The position numbers and the translations under genes are program-made. Below the pieces are notes generated by a model that was not told where the DNA came from, made no database searches, and saw nothing but the letters and a program-made list of their open reading frames with translations. A DNA stretch of 64,000 nt, from positions 62,001-126,000 of the forward strand of contig NZ_JAZDDH010000003.1 in the NCBI RefSeq assembly GCF_037081715.1, read 5' to 3'. Below, one piece after another: positions 9,279 through 16,577 of the stretch (position 1 is the first letter of the stretch; every line of letters starts with the position of its first letter). This DNA comes from Halalkalicoccus sp. CG83. GTDB lineage: Archaea > Halobacteriota > Halobacteria > Halobacteriales > Halalkalicoccaceae.

Positions 9279-9611
9279 TTGGAACTGCTAGCCAACCAAC
9301 GTAGGCGATTCACCCTGTACTCACTCCTCGATTCGGACAATGATCTTATCGAGCTTGAGACACTGATTGAGGATGTCGCGACGCTTGAAGCAGCAGTAGC
9401 TGACCACGTGCTTACTCGCGAGCGATACCGGGACGTTGCGGCGGATCTCTACCAGTGGCATCTCCCGGTACTCGCCGATGTTGGCGTCATCGACTATGAT
9501 TCTCGGCATGATCTCATACGCTATTTTGGGCATTCTCTCCTTCACAAACGGGCCACCTGCCTACGAGAGGACGAACTCCCGGAGTATGGGACTACATCGT
9601 CACCATTGTAG
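9279..9611 (+). CDS. Haloarchaeal HTH protein (DUF7344-like)
   Basis: 110-aa predicted DNA-binding protein with the pattern LANQRRRFTLYSLL, a polar stretch, RDVAADLYQWHLPVLADVGVIDYD and IRYFG, which I recall as the DUF7344 winged-helix family common in haloarchaea. The only standard start before the domain is TTG 9279; the open frame runs upstream to 9144 without ATG or GTG, so the N-terminus may be lost or the start is non-canonical. A cysteine and an acidic tail follow the domain. Confidence 0.6.
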   Translation: MELLANQRRRFTLYSLLDSDNDLIELETLIEDVATLEAAVADHVLTRERYRDVAADLYQWHLPVLADVGVIDYDSRHDLIRYFGHSLLHKRATCLREDELPEYGTTSSPL

Positions 9612-10017
9612 CACGCGTGAGATTCCACTCTCCTCTCTTCATGGCAGTTCATCGGTAGAATCGCGGTCTACCTTACGAAGTACTGGCACCGTGAGCTCGA
9701 CCTCGTAGTAATCCCTATTCAGCATCATGAGTGAGTATTTCGAAGAGAAACTGTGATGGAGGTCAAGGTCAGAGCCGTTCTTTTTTTAATTCTCTTGTAA
9801 CCGCACATTACAGCCTCTCTATAGCGACCAGAGCCTCATCCCCCCACGGTAACGGTATTGTATGTAGCAGTATACAGTTTATAGATTTAGATCCGAACCA
9901 TAGCAGCAGTGTAACACCAGTATACAGGCAATTTGATAGTTCAGTCATCCACTTTTGATTAGTCCAGAAGTCACAAGTAGATTTACCACCCCCCACGCCC
10001 TCTCCTAAGCCGACTCC
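9612..10017. other. Intergenic, AT-rich toward the integrase
   Basis: No gene recognised. The last 250 bp are visibly more AT-rich than the flanks and probably hold the integrase promoter. A 28-codon open frame at 9643-9729 on the minus strand (VELTVPVLRKV) may be a scrap of a lost gene. Confidence 0.4.
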
Positions 10018-11217
10018 ATGCCAGATCCCCAGCCCCAGGGTCCAGCCACCTCATCTAGCCCTCCTTCGCTCCAAGAGGGACTCACGCAGTTTCTCACGGC
10101 AAAATCGAAAGGCGATGAGTCAGGCAACTACCGACGCAATGCAAAGCGCGTCATCACCCGCTGGATCGACTGGCTCGAGCAACGAGACATCGACCGGTTC
10201 GAACAGCTCGACGAAACCGTCCTTGCCCATTATGCCGAGTATCTCCGCCGGCGCGTCGCTGCAAACGAAGCAGAGACCACCGATGGCGGTATCGCTCGTT
10301 CAACTGCTTGGACGTACTACAATACGATCTCCGCATTTCTCGGCTGGGCGTCCAAATGGGGCTATATTCAGGAAAACTACGCCCGAGCGGGCCTCGCTCA
10401 GGAATCGATGCCTGAACGGTCTGCATCACAGCAAACCGAACAGCAGTTCTGGACACCGGATCAGCGAGATCAGATCCTCAGATACGTCAACGAGCGCGCT
10501 CACGACGCCATCGAAGAGAAGGGACTCGACGCAGAGATAGAAGCGCGAGACCGAGCACTCGTTGCTGTGCTGGCGTTTACCGGTGTTCGTGGCTCGGAGA
10601 TCTTCCGCTCCGAACACGACAATCGAACCGGCCGTCAAGGCCTCCAATGGCGCGACGTTGATCTTGAAGAGCAGACGATCTCCGTGCTCGGGAAGAATCA
10701 GCAACGCCAATCGGCCTGGTTACTTGAGCAAGCGATTCCCGCCCTCGAACGCTATCGGACGATCAGCGATCCACCATCCGACGAGTGGCCAGTCTTCCCT
10801 ACCAAACACGCACCGTCGCTGTATCAGTGTGCACGAACGTATCTCCGCGAAGTAGAAGACGAAGACGAGGAGACGATCGAAGAGATTCTTGATGAGCACT
10901 CAATAGGAGAGGTGCTGCGGGACTACCAGATCACTCCGCCAGCGATCACGACAACGGGTGCTCGAAGTGTGATGAAACGACTTTGTGAGGCCGCAGACAT
11001 CGACGTTCTCACGCCGCCAGAGGGTCCGGGCTACCTACAGCTTCACGGCGCTCGTCGGGGGATTGGTGATACGTTCTACCGAATGGATCGGGGAACGGCT
11101 CAGGACTTGCTCCGGCACCAGAGTCTCGAAACTACCAAAGACCATTATTCACATATCGATGCGACAGAGGGAGCTAAACGCGCGAGTGAGATGCTTGACC
11201 GATCGAACGACAGCTAA
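10018..11217 (+). CDS. Tyrosine recombinase / integrase
   Basis: 399-aa site-specific recombinase. The N-terminal SAM-like DNA-binding domain covers about residues 20-130 and the catalytic domain about 145-390. Catalytic residues are visible: Arg191 in TGVRGSE, His343 and Arg346 in HGARRG, His367 in LLRHQS, and the nucleophile Tyr377 in KDHYSHI, so the enzyme looks intact. ATG 10018 is the first start after an AT-rich leader. It directly precedes the repeat array and parA, as in plasmid backbones where a recombinase resolves multimers or drives integration. No att core was identified. Confidence 0.88.
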   Translation: MPDPQPQGPATSSSPPSLQEGLTQFLTAKSKGDESGNYRRNAKRVITRWIDWLEQRDIDRFEQLDETVLAHYAEYLRRRVAANEAETTDGGIARSTAWTYYNTISAFLGWASKWGYIQENYARAGLAQESMPERSASQQTEQQFWTPDQRDQILRYVNERAHDAIEEKGLDAEIEARDRALVAVLAFTGVRGSEIFRSEHDNRTGRQGLQWRDVDLEEQTISVLGKNQQRQSAWLLEQAIPALERYRTISDPPSDEWPVFPTKHAPSLYQCARTYLREVEDEDEETIEEILDEHSIGEVLRDYQITPPAITTTGARSVMKRLCEAADIDVLTPPEGPGYLQLHGARRGIGDTFYRMDRGTAQDLLRHQSLETTKDHYSHIDATEGAKRASEMLDRSNDS

Positions 11218-11235
11218 CCTGGCTCATTTTGGCGC

Positions 11236-11445
11236 GCTATAGCTGATCACTATAGGTAGAGAATATAGTTATCTACTATAGTCGAGTAGTAGAGTGAAAT
11301 TCAACAAGCAAAAAAGGTAGGTAGAGAGCATAGCCATATACTATAGATAGATAATGTATTTGTAAATCATAGTTATAGAGTATAGTTATAGAGTGTAGTT
11401 ATGCTTTATGGCGACAACTAACAGGTATAGAATATAGCTATAGCG
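11236..11445. repeat. Iteron-like AT-rich repeats upstream of parA (candidate centromere/operator)
   Basis: Between the integrase stop and parA there are at least four degenerate copies of a ~25-bp unit built on GGTAGAGAATATAGTTAT and ACTATAG, beginning near 11255, 11320, 11366 and 11425. CTATAG and TATAGTTATAG recur in both orientations. Arrays of this kind upstream of a ParA-type ATPase are usually the partition site bound by the partner protein and also the operon's operator. Confidence 0.65.
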
Positions 11446-11487
11446 TCTGACTTAACTTTATAGTCATGGCTTCTGACTGCTCCATCA

Positions 11488-12345
11488 ATGCTGACCTACA
11501 CCCCGGTCTCAGAGGCAGGCGGAGTCGGCAAAACGACAACTGCGGCGACTCTGGCCGTAAGTCACGCGCGAGCAGGGCACGACGTACTGGCGATCGACAT
11601 GGATACCCAAAATGGAAGTCTCACGTACCTTTTCGGCCCTGATTACAACCGAGGAGATCCTCAGAGCGATAACTTAGTTCGACACCTGGTTGGTCGACCG
11701 AAGGGAGACTTTCAGGATCTCACCTATGAAGTTGAGCATGGCGTTGATCTCATCCCGTCTCATAATATGTTGGAAGACATTCACGAGTTCCTCCTGAACG
11801 AAAAGAACCAGGCCGAGAAGCTAGGTGAATCGTACAGCATGTATCATCAGCTCCATCGTGTCCTTCAGGAAGCGAACGTTCGTGAGAACTACGACGTCAT
11901 TATCGTCGATTCGGCCGGCAAAGCCGGCCCGATCCTCTACAACGCGCTAGTTGCCGTTCGTAACGTCGTGATCCCGTTTGAGGCGACAGCAAAAGGCCAA
12001 GAGTCCATTGAAGGCCTCGACGACCTGGTTGACGGACTCGAGGAAAGCATCGACGTCGATGTCGGCGTTCTCGCCGTCGTTCCAATCGGATACAAAGACA
12101 CGCGCGATCAGCGGGAAATTCTCGATGAGCTACGTAAGAGTGGGTTTGCAGTACCAGTCGTCATTGGCGAACGCGGATCGTTAATGGAGGGTTGCTGGAA
12201 GCAGCAGTGTAGTCCCTACACCTACGTTGAGAAACACCGAGATCGGAAACGAGACTACGAGCTCGATACGCTCGAGCAGTTCGACGAACTTGCTCGCCAC
12301 TTAGAACAGGAAGCAGAACTCAAAGCGCCGGAGGTGACCGCATAA
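11488..12345 (+). CDS. parA: ParA/Soj-family partition ATPase
   Basis: ATP-dependent plasmid partition protein. The deviant Walker A motif GGVGKTT lies at residues 11-17, IDMDTQNGSL is the A' motif, and YDVIIVDSAGKAG the Walker B region. The 285-aa length is normal for small ParA proteins without an N-terminal DNA-binding domain, so autoregulation would need the partner protein. The gene starts about 40 bp after the repeat array and its stop overlaps the next start by one base (TAATG), showing a two-gene operon. A short Cys motif (CWKQQC) near residue 235 is unusual. Confidence 0.9.
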   Translation: MLTYTPVSEAGGVGKTTTAATLAVSHARAGHDVLAIDMDTQNGSLTYLFGPDYNRGDPQSDNLVRHLVGRPKGDFQDLTYEVEHGVDLIPSHNMLEDIHEFLLNEKNQAEKLGESYSMYHQLHRVLQEANVRENYDVIIVDSAGKAGPILYNALVAVRNVVIPFEATAKGQESIEGLDDLVDGLEESIDVDVGVLAVVPIGYKDTRDQREILDELRKSGFAVPVVIGERGSLMEGCWKQQCSPYTYVEKHRDRKRDYELDTLEQFDELARHLEQEAELKAPEVTA

Positions 12346-12794
12346 TGGGACTCAAGTCCGGATCACGTGATGCGGGACTCGACGAAACGGAAGACAGAGA
12401 AGACGAACCAGTGGAGCAGAAAACGGCTAAGACGGGCAAACCGGATTCAACCGGCGAAGAGGCCGATCAGGGGACTACTACTACTGAATCAGAAGACTCC
12501 CCTACCGTGAATTCGGACTCACAACCGGAACGAGCGGGACAGCGCCATTCAATAGATTCGATCCCGTACAAGCTGCGTCGAAACAAGGTAAACGAAGGAC
12601 GCGAACAGGTACCCTACTTCCTTCGAGAGGAGATCATCAACGCCGAAGGTGAACTTCAGGATACCCTCGAGGAGATGCTGGGCGAAACAGTCTATAAATC
12701 GGATTACAGGGAAGCTGCAATGGTCGTTGCGCAGCGTAACCCGGAGTTCGTCGCCGAGGTACTTCGAGAATGGGGGTACGACCTCGAAATCTAA
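12345..12794 (+). CDS. ParA partner protein (candidate centromere-binding protein)
   Basis: 149 aa, starting at the A of the parA stop (TAATG). Residues 1-70 are acidic, Ser/Thr/Gln-rich and probably disordered; residues 75-149 are helical, with YKLRRNKVNEGREQVPYFLR and EEMLGETVYKSDYREAAMVVA. There is no ParB/Srx nuclease motif. Position and size fit a small non-ParB centromere-binding partner that would recognise the repeats at 11236-11445. No family name recognised. Confidence 0.65.
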   Translation: MGLKSGSRDAGLDETEDREDEPVEQKTAKTGKPDSTGEEADQGTTTTESEDSPTVNSDSQPERAGQRHSIDSIPYKLRRNKVNEGREQVPYFLREEIINAEGELQDTLEEMLGETVYKSDYREAAMVVAQRNPEFVAEVLREWGYDLEI

Positions 12795-12889
12795 CGAACC
12801 AAGACGCATTCTACTGGCTGTGGAAGATACTGAATCTTCTAAGAAGTTTGGTGCTACCAGGACGGAGACTGGAGGCAACTGTGGCTATA

Positions 12890-13358
12890 TCGAAGACCTC
12901 AACGCGAAGAGGCTAATGGAACTCCCGTCGAACAGCCGGAACCGTGCCGGAGCGACATGGGGAACGTTCCTTCGGATGCTCGAATAGAAGTGCGAACGCG
13001 AGGGAGCGCACTTCGTTACCGTCGATCCCGCTGGTACTGCGAAGGAATGTTCCTCGTGTGGGGTTTCGGCGGACAAACCGCTATGGGTCGCGAGCCCTCG
13101 TGTCCGTCGTGCGGGTTCGAATCGGATCGGGACATGAATACGGCGCTGAATATCCTTTCTCGCGAACTCGATCACGTAGGTGTGGTTCACTCCGATTCAA
13201 CCTCACCAGAACGCGAAGCGTTCTGGTTGGCGAACGAGACGCATCGCGTCTCGTTAACGCCTGTGGAGACTGCGTTCCCTATGGGAATCAATTCGGTTCC
13301 TGCAAAGCGCGTCGTAGAAGCAGGAAGTCGTTCGAAAGGCGCAGAGCGCCTTTCGTGA
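12890..13358 (+). pseudogene. tnpB: Broken TnpB (IS200/IS605, IS1341-type), C-terminal part
   Basis: The C-terminal third of a TnpB RNA-guided nuclease is readable: YIEDLNAKRLMELPSNSRN (carrying the RuvC Glu region), AGATWGTFLRMLE, then an in-frame TAG at 12985-12987, KCEREGAHFVTVDPAGTAKE, the zinc-ribbon pair CSSCG, a frameshift at about 13095, and CPSCGFESDRDMNTALNIL with the last RuvC Asp. It ends AKRVVEAGS. At least one stop and one frameshift disable it and the N-terminal part is gone. Confidence 0.8.
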
Positions 13359-13440
13359 TCACGAGAGACCTTCGGTCTCTCGGACGACCCCGCCCTCAAG
13401 GAGCGAACGGCGTCAGCCGTGAGCGAGTAGGGCAGGGTAG
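13359..13440 (+). mobile_element. Right end of the dead IS1341-type element (relic reRNA/omega-RNA scaffold region)
   Basis: Directly after the tnpB stop come the hairpin AGAGACCTTCGGTCTCT and then GACCCCGCCCTCAAGGAGCG and GTGAGCGAGTAGGGC, the conserved right-end layout of haloarchaeal IS1341 elements. In live elements the guide RNA scaffold derives from this end and the guide is the flanking DNA. Here the flank is the last codons of the CBS-domain gene, whose stop codon is at 13442. Confidence 0.6.
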
Positions 13441-13441
13441 T

Positions 13442-13843
13442 TCACGAGAGCTGCGCAGTGACGTCAGTCGACGAAACCATCCCAATATAGTCGTCGTAAA
13501 TGTCGACGACAGGGAGGTGGTTAATACCGAGACTCGTCATCATTGCGGCGATCTCTTCAAGAAAAAGATCCGGCGAAACGGTTTCAACAGATGTCGTCAT
13601 CACCTCAGAAACGTTGAGTTCTGAAGGATTCTGGCCAGAAGCAATGGCGTCAAGGATATCAGTACTGGTAATGATTGACGGTGGACTGCTCGTGACGACC
13701 AGCGCCTTGATATCGTTTTCACGCATGATTTTCGCGGCTTCCATGACTGTGGCCCCCTTCGATATCGTCTCAAGGGGCGTCGACATTACCTGTTCAACGG
13801 TGACCCCATCCTCCATAGGCATATATACGTCAACAAATCGCAT
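13442..13843 (-). CDS. Two-CBS-domain protein
   Basis: 133-aa protein made only of a CBS (Bateman) pair. The first domain runs from VEQVMSTPLETISKGATVMEAAKIM to IITSTDIL, the second from VSEVMTTSVETVSPDLFLEEIA to GMVSSTDVTAQL. CBS pairs bind adenine nucleotides or other ligands and regulate partners. I start at ATG 13843; starts at Met codons a few residues later are equally possible. The dead IS1341 element abuts its last codon, so the C-terminus may have been set by the insertion. A Bateman module this small probably works as a dimer with an unlinked partner. Confidence 0.8.
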   Translation of the reverse strand: MRFVDVYMPMEDGVTVEQVMSTPLETISKGATVMEAAKIMRENDIKALVVTSSPPSIITSTDILDAIASGQNPSELNVSEVMTTSVETVSPDLFLEEIAAMMTSLGINHLPVVDIYDDYIGMVSSTDVTAQLS

Positions 13844-14033
13844 GATAATGAGTATTACGGACTCCATTGAACAGCACCGATCGGCTCTACCTGCCGAATG
13901 ATAGACGCTTCGGAGGTTCGTCGCAGCTACCGGATGCTAGCTGTTCTAGTTCAGATAGCTATCAAGCAGAGTGTCTCTTACTATGAGTGCACTCGAGAGG
14001 TTACACTGGCAAATACGCCGATAATCGCCATGA

Positions 14034-14078
14034 CCTTGTGCAACGCAAATCCGTATAGAAGATTGGAGTTGCACAAGG
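14034..14078. repeat. Long inverted repeat copy A (CCTTGTGCAAC / GTTGCACAAGG)
   Basis: Perfect 11-bp arms CCTTGTGCAAC at 14034-14044 and GTTGCACAAGG at 14068-14078, with a 23-bp spacer. It is one of four copies in this window; the arms are identical and the spacers unrelated. It lies 100 bp upstream of copy B. Confidence 0.8.
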
Positions 14079-14177
14079 CCATAGATCGGATGAGCTTAAT
14101 TCAGGCGCTAAGCCTCCGACCTCAAGGACCGAGGCACGCAGCGCGATATTTAAGCCCCTCTCGTAGTGTGAATCCCA

Positions 14178-14224
14178 CCTTGTGCAACAGCCTTAATTGA
14201 GCTAGTCACGAGTGTTGCACAAGG
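14178..14224. repeat. Long inverted repeat copy B, directly before the gene at 14228
   Basis: Arms at 14178-14188 and 14214-14224, spacer 25 bp. A TATA-like ATATTTAAG lies near 14146, so the repeat falls about where transcription should start and would form the whole 5' leader. Its right arm ends 3 nt before the ATG and includes the purine-rich AAGG that could serve as ribosome binding site, so either operator binding or an RNA hairpin could control the gene. Confidence 0.8.
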
Positions 14225-14227
14225 AAG

Positions 14228-14578
14228 ATGCCACCGACTGCACCTCCCTCGCTTCCGAACTACCTCGCTGACGGGCTCCCCAAACAAGACGACGAGATTC
14301 TTGAGGATGCACGTACGTATATCGACGAGTTGCTTGCAGCTCGCGAACAGCGTCGCAGCGAGCCAGTTACCGAAGACGAACTACCGGACGAAGCCAAACT
14401 CCTTAAGGCCGAATCAAGTGGCGCCGTCTATCTCGAATACCGAACTTGTGGTGATGAGAGCTGTTCGTGTATGAGCGGTGGCGCAAAACACGGCCCGTAC
14501 AAGTACCGAGCGTACCGCGATGGAGACACGGTTCGACGGGAGTATTTGGGGAAAGCAACCGGTAGCGACACTAACTGA
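14228..14578 (+). CDS. Small Cys-containing conserved protein (DUF6788-like)
   Basis: 116 aa. Residues 20-55 form an acidic/basic helix (LEDARTYIDELLAAREQRR) and the C-terminal half has the motif CGDESCSCMSGGAKHGPYKY followed by YRDGDTVRREYLGK, which I recall as the DUF6788 pattern, a small nucleic-acid-linked domain with a Cys cluster. Its start is preceded immediately by inverted repeat B, and a duplicate of the repeat plus the first codons (ACGCCACCGACTGCGCC) exists at 18460-18520. This makes it the best candidate for a protein that binds the repeats. Function unknown. Confidence 0.6.
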   Translation: MPPTAPPSLPNYLADGLPKQDDEILEDARTYIDELLAAREQRRSEPVTEDELPDEAKLLKAESSGAVYLEYRTCGDESCSCMSGGAKHGPYKYRAYRDGDTVRREYLGKATGSDTN

Positions 14579-14733
14579 TGCAATCACCTTCAGCCATCCG
14601 ATGAATCTATTTATTGATATGATTAGTACCGAGCTCCTATTTATCGAACAGCGGAAAGAGCATTACTGGAATATCAGCTGCTACCAGTACTCTCATGCTC
14701 ATTGAATACTGCTTCACTAACTGAGCATTCCAT

Positions 14734-15153
14734 ATGGATCTCTCAGATGACCTCCTGTGTTTGTTTAGTGGTGAAATCGATTCCCGTGACGGCTCCTACG
14801 CAATCGAGATTCCCGAACGCGAGGTAGAACTCGGCGAACTCGAGCCGGGCGTTTCGTATCGCATCGCTCTTGTTCCGCAAACCCGGATGCAGACCGACTG
14901 GGATACTAACGCCGATGAAGAAGTGACTCGAGTGACTACGGAGTCTACCCCGCCAGTTACGGAGGGTGATCACCGGACCGTCGAGATCGAGACGATCGGC
15001 GACCAGGGTGATGGGATCGCCCGAGTCGAACGAGGATATGTGGTCATCGTTCCCGATACCGACCCGCACGAACGCGTCGAGATCGAAATCACGAGCGTAG
15101 CGGAAACCGTAGCCTTCGCTGAAGTCGTCGAACGCTGCGAGTACCAAGAGTAG
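14734..15153 (+). CDS. TRAM-domain protein
   Basis: 139 aa. The last 60 residues form a TRAM beta-barrel (VEIETIGDQGDGIARVERGYVVIVPD, then VEIEITSVAETVAFAEVV), an RNA-binding fold. The N-terminal 60 residues (IPEREVELGELEPGVSYRIAL) are the usual lead-in of haloarchaeal TRAM proteins. In other archaea, single-TRAM proteins act as RNA chaperones in translation or transcript termination. It is monocistronic, about 155 bp after the Cys-cluster gene. ATG 14734 matches the usual N-terminus MDLSDD. Confidence 0.85.
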   Translation: MDLSDDLLCLFSGEIDSRDGSYAIEIPEREVELGELEPGVSYRIALVPQTRMQTDWDTNADEEVTRVTTESTPPVTEGDHRTVEIETIGDQGDGIARVERGYVVIVPDTDPHERVEIEITSVAETVAFAEVVERCEYQE

Positions 15154-15561
15154 GGACTTCCCCCCTTTGACGCGGCTAAAAGGACGTTACTAAAGGATCG
15201 AGAGTATACGCAAAATCCCGCTTACGGAGTGCTGCTGTAATCACCTAATTGTCTGCCTCGCCAGAGCGAGAACTATTCTATTCGCACAACGATGAACACG
15301 GGACCTACTGAGGCGGAGATCTCACGAGTACGCGATCGAGACCGCCCTCGTCATGACAGCAAGCGATCTCGAACAGGCATATGCCATGCGCTCGAGCGTG
15401 CCGATTCAGGATCGCCTGGAAACGTCCCCTCAAGAATATCGGAGGAGGAAACCTTGTGCAACCGTACCTCGTAAGACGCCGTTGTTGCACAAGGTGCTCT
15501 CCTTGAGATCGTTGTTCGGTTTCAACGGAGTCGTCTCGTTAGGTTTGGTTGAGTACTGGCA
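15154..15561. other. Intergenic carrying inverted repeat C
   Basis: No convincing gene. An open frame from ATG 15353 (MTASDLEQAYAMRSS) reads like a small regulator for about 33 codons and then runs into inverted repeat C, so a short gene may have been cut there. The repeat is listed separately. Confidence 0.35.
15452..15494. repeat. Long inverted repeat copy C
   Basis: Arms CCTTGTGCAAC at 15452-15462 and GTTGCACAAGG at 15484-15494, spacer 21 bp. It lies between the TRAM gene and the 3' end of the PIN toxin gene. Confidence 0.8.
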
Positions 15562-15957
15562 CTAATAGCGTCGAACGTCGAGTCCTTCGACGTGCTCGAA
15601 GTGGCTGTCACGGGTAACGATCGTCCCGCTCGCCTCGCGAACTGTCCCAGCGATCAGGACGTCTCCGAGGTTGATCTTCTGACCGAATTTTTCGAGTTCG
15701 CCGTCGATAAGTGCGGCCTCGCGAGCCGACAGGAGAGTAAGAGGGAGAGGGTCAGCCCAACTGAGTTGCTCGATCAGGTCGGCGACACCAGCCGCGCCAC
15801 GAAGACGAGCACCGCCACGTGAGACCTCGAACAAGGCGACCGACGGGATACGGTACTCTCGATTAGGATTCGCTTCGAGGAGAGCTTTCGCGCCCTCAGA
15901 AGCCGGCCTGTCCTCGTCGAGGTAATCGATAAGAAAGTTCGTATCAGGACAGTACAC
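15562..15957 (-). CDS. vapC: PIN-domain ribonuclease toxin (VapC-like)
   Basis: 131-aa PIN-domain protein, the RNase half of a toxin-antitoxin pair. Acidic residues of the active site are visible: Asp in CPDTNFLIDYL, Glu in ALFEVSRGG, and Asp in GDVLIAG and VTRDSHFE. I choose GTG 15957, giving a start 3 codons before CPDTN and a 14-nt overlap with the upstream antitoxin gene; longer in-frame starts would add residues overlapping the antitoxin. It should act on tRNA or other RNA when free, but the target cannot be read from the sequence. Confidence 0.8.
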   Translation of the reverse strand: MYCPDTNFLIDYLDEDRPASEGAKALLEANPNREYRIPSVALFEVSRGGARLRGAAGVADLIEQLSWADPLPLTLLSAREAALIDGELEKFGQKINLGDVLIAGTVREASGTIVTRDSHFEHVEGLDVRRY

Positions 15958-16297
15958 GCTCGTCCTCACGCAGGTCCTCATCTAGCTGTTCTCGCGTCTC
16001 CTCAACAGCCGCCGAAAGGTCGGTTCCTGTCCAGGAGCCGTAGCCTTTCAGTAGGTCTCGCTCTTTGGAATCGGACGAGGGGATCCACCAGACTCGTGAT
16101 CGGCTACCAACTTTCTTCGAGACGACCATTCCCTGGTCGGCAAGTTCGTGGAGTTTGTTGAGGGCGGTCGTCCGCGAACAGCTGAGTGCCTCGGCGATCT
16201 CAGGAGCGGTTAGTGGCTCATGGGGATCCTCTCGTAAACGGAACTCCTCGAGGACGTCCTCAAGCGTCACCCGTGGTGAGGGACCTGGCTTTGCCAT
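15944..16297 (-). CDS. Winged-helix antitoxin paired with the PIN toxin
   Basis: 117 aa. Residues 10-70 form a winged helix: LEDVLEEFRLREDPHEPLTAPEIAEALSC, RTTALNKLHELADQG, VSKKVGSRSRVWW. The C-terminal 40 residues (GTDLSAAVEETREQLDEDL) are acidic and should wrap the PIN toxin. This replaces the AbrB, MetJ or Phd types usual in VapB. The gene overlaps vapC by 14 nt. TTCACGTGAA boxes just upstream probably mediate autorepression. Confidence 0.75.
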   Translation of the reverse strand: MAKPGPSPRVTLEDVLEEFRLREDPHEPLTAPEIAEALSCSRTTALNKLHELADQGMVVSKKVGSRSRVWWIPSSDSKERDLLKGYGSWTGTDLSAAVEETREQLDEDLREDERVLS

Positions 16298-16307
16298 ATC
16301 GATCTAG

Positions 16308-16343
16308 ATTCACGTGAAGACTATAACCCTTCCCACGTGAATT
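16308..16343. promoter_or_regulatory. Palindromic TTCACGTGAA operator boxes around the antitoxin TATA box
   Basis: TTCACGTGAA (perfect palindrome, 16309-16318) and CCACGTGAAT (16333-16342) flank ACTATAAC (TATA in either sense, about 16319-16326), immediately upstream of the antitoxin ATG at 16297. A third half-match, TTCACGTA, is at 16395-16402. Two boxes about 25 bp apart astride a promoter are what an autorepressing wHTH antitoxin would use. Confidence 0.65.
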
Positions 16344-16577
16344 CAGATGCGATGAAATACGCTCTATACGCCAAATCAATCCGTTATTATTCTATTCACG
16401 TAGGAACAGATAGAGCAAACAGTGTCGCAGGAACTAGCTAGGGCTCGGTAGGACTCAAATCAAAATCAGGTTCTCGACGCTACAGAGTGACGATCGCGTA
16501 GCACTCTACTACCGTGATCACATGGAGAGAGCGTGAAACGAAAGGGAAGATCCTCAGTCACTGGGTGAGTAGTAGAA

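Noticed and set aside
13898-14200. 100-codon open frame running through inverted repeat A
   Set aside because: It is crossed by the repeat and a promoter region and has no recognisable protein pattern.
14034-15494. Inverted repeats read as terminal repeats of a MITE or tiny IS
   Set aside because: Spacers of 20-25 bp are unrelated among copies and there are no target-site duplications that I can see; not excluded, but a binding-site reading fits better.
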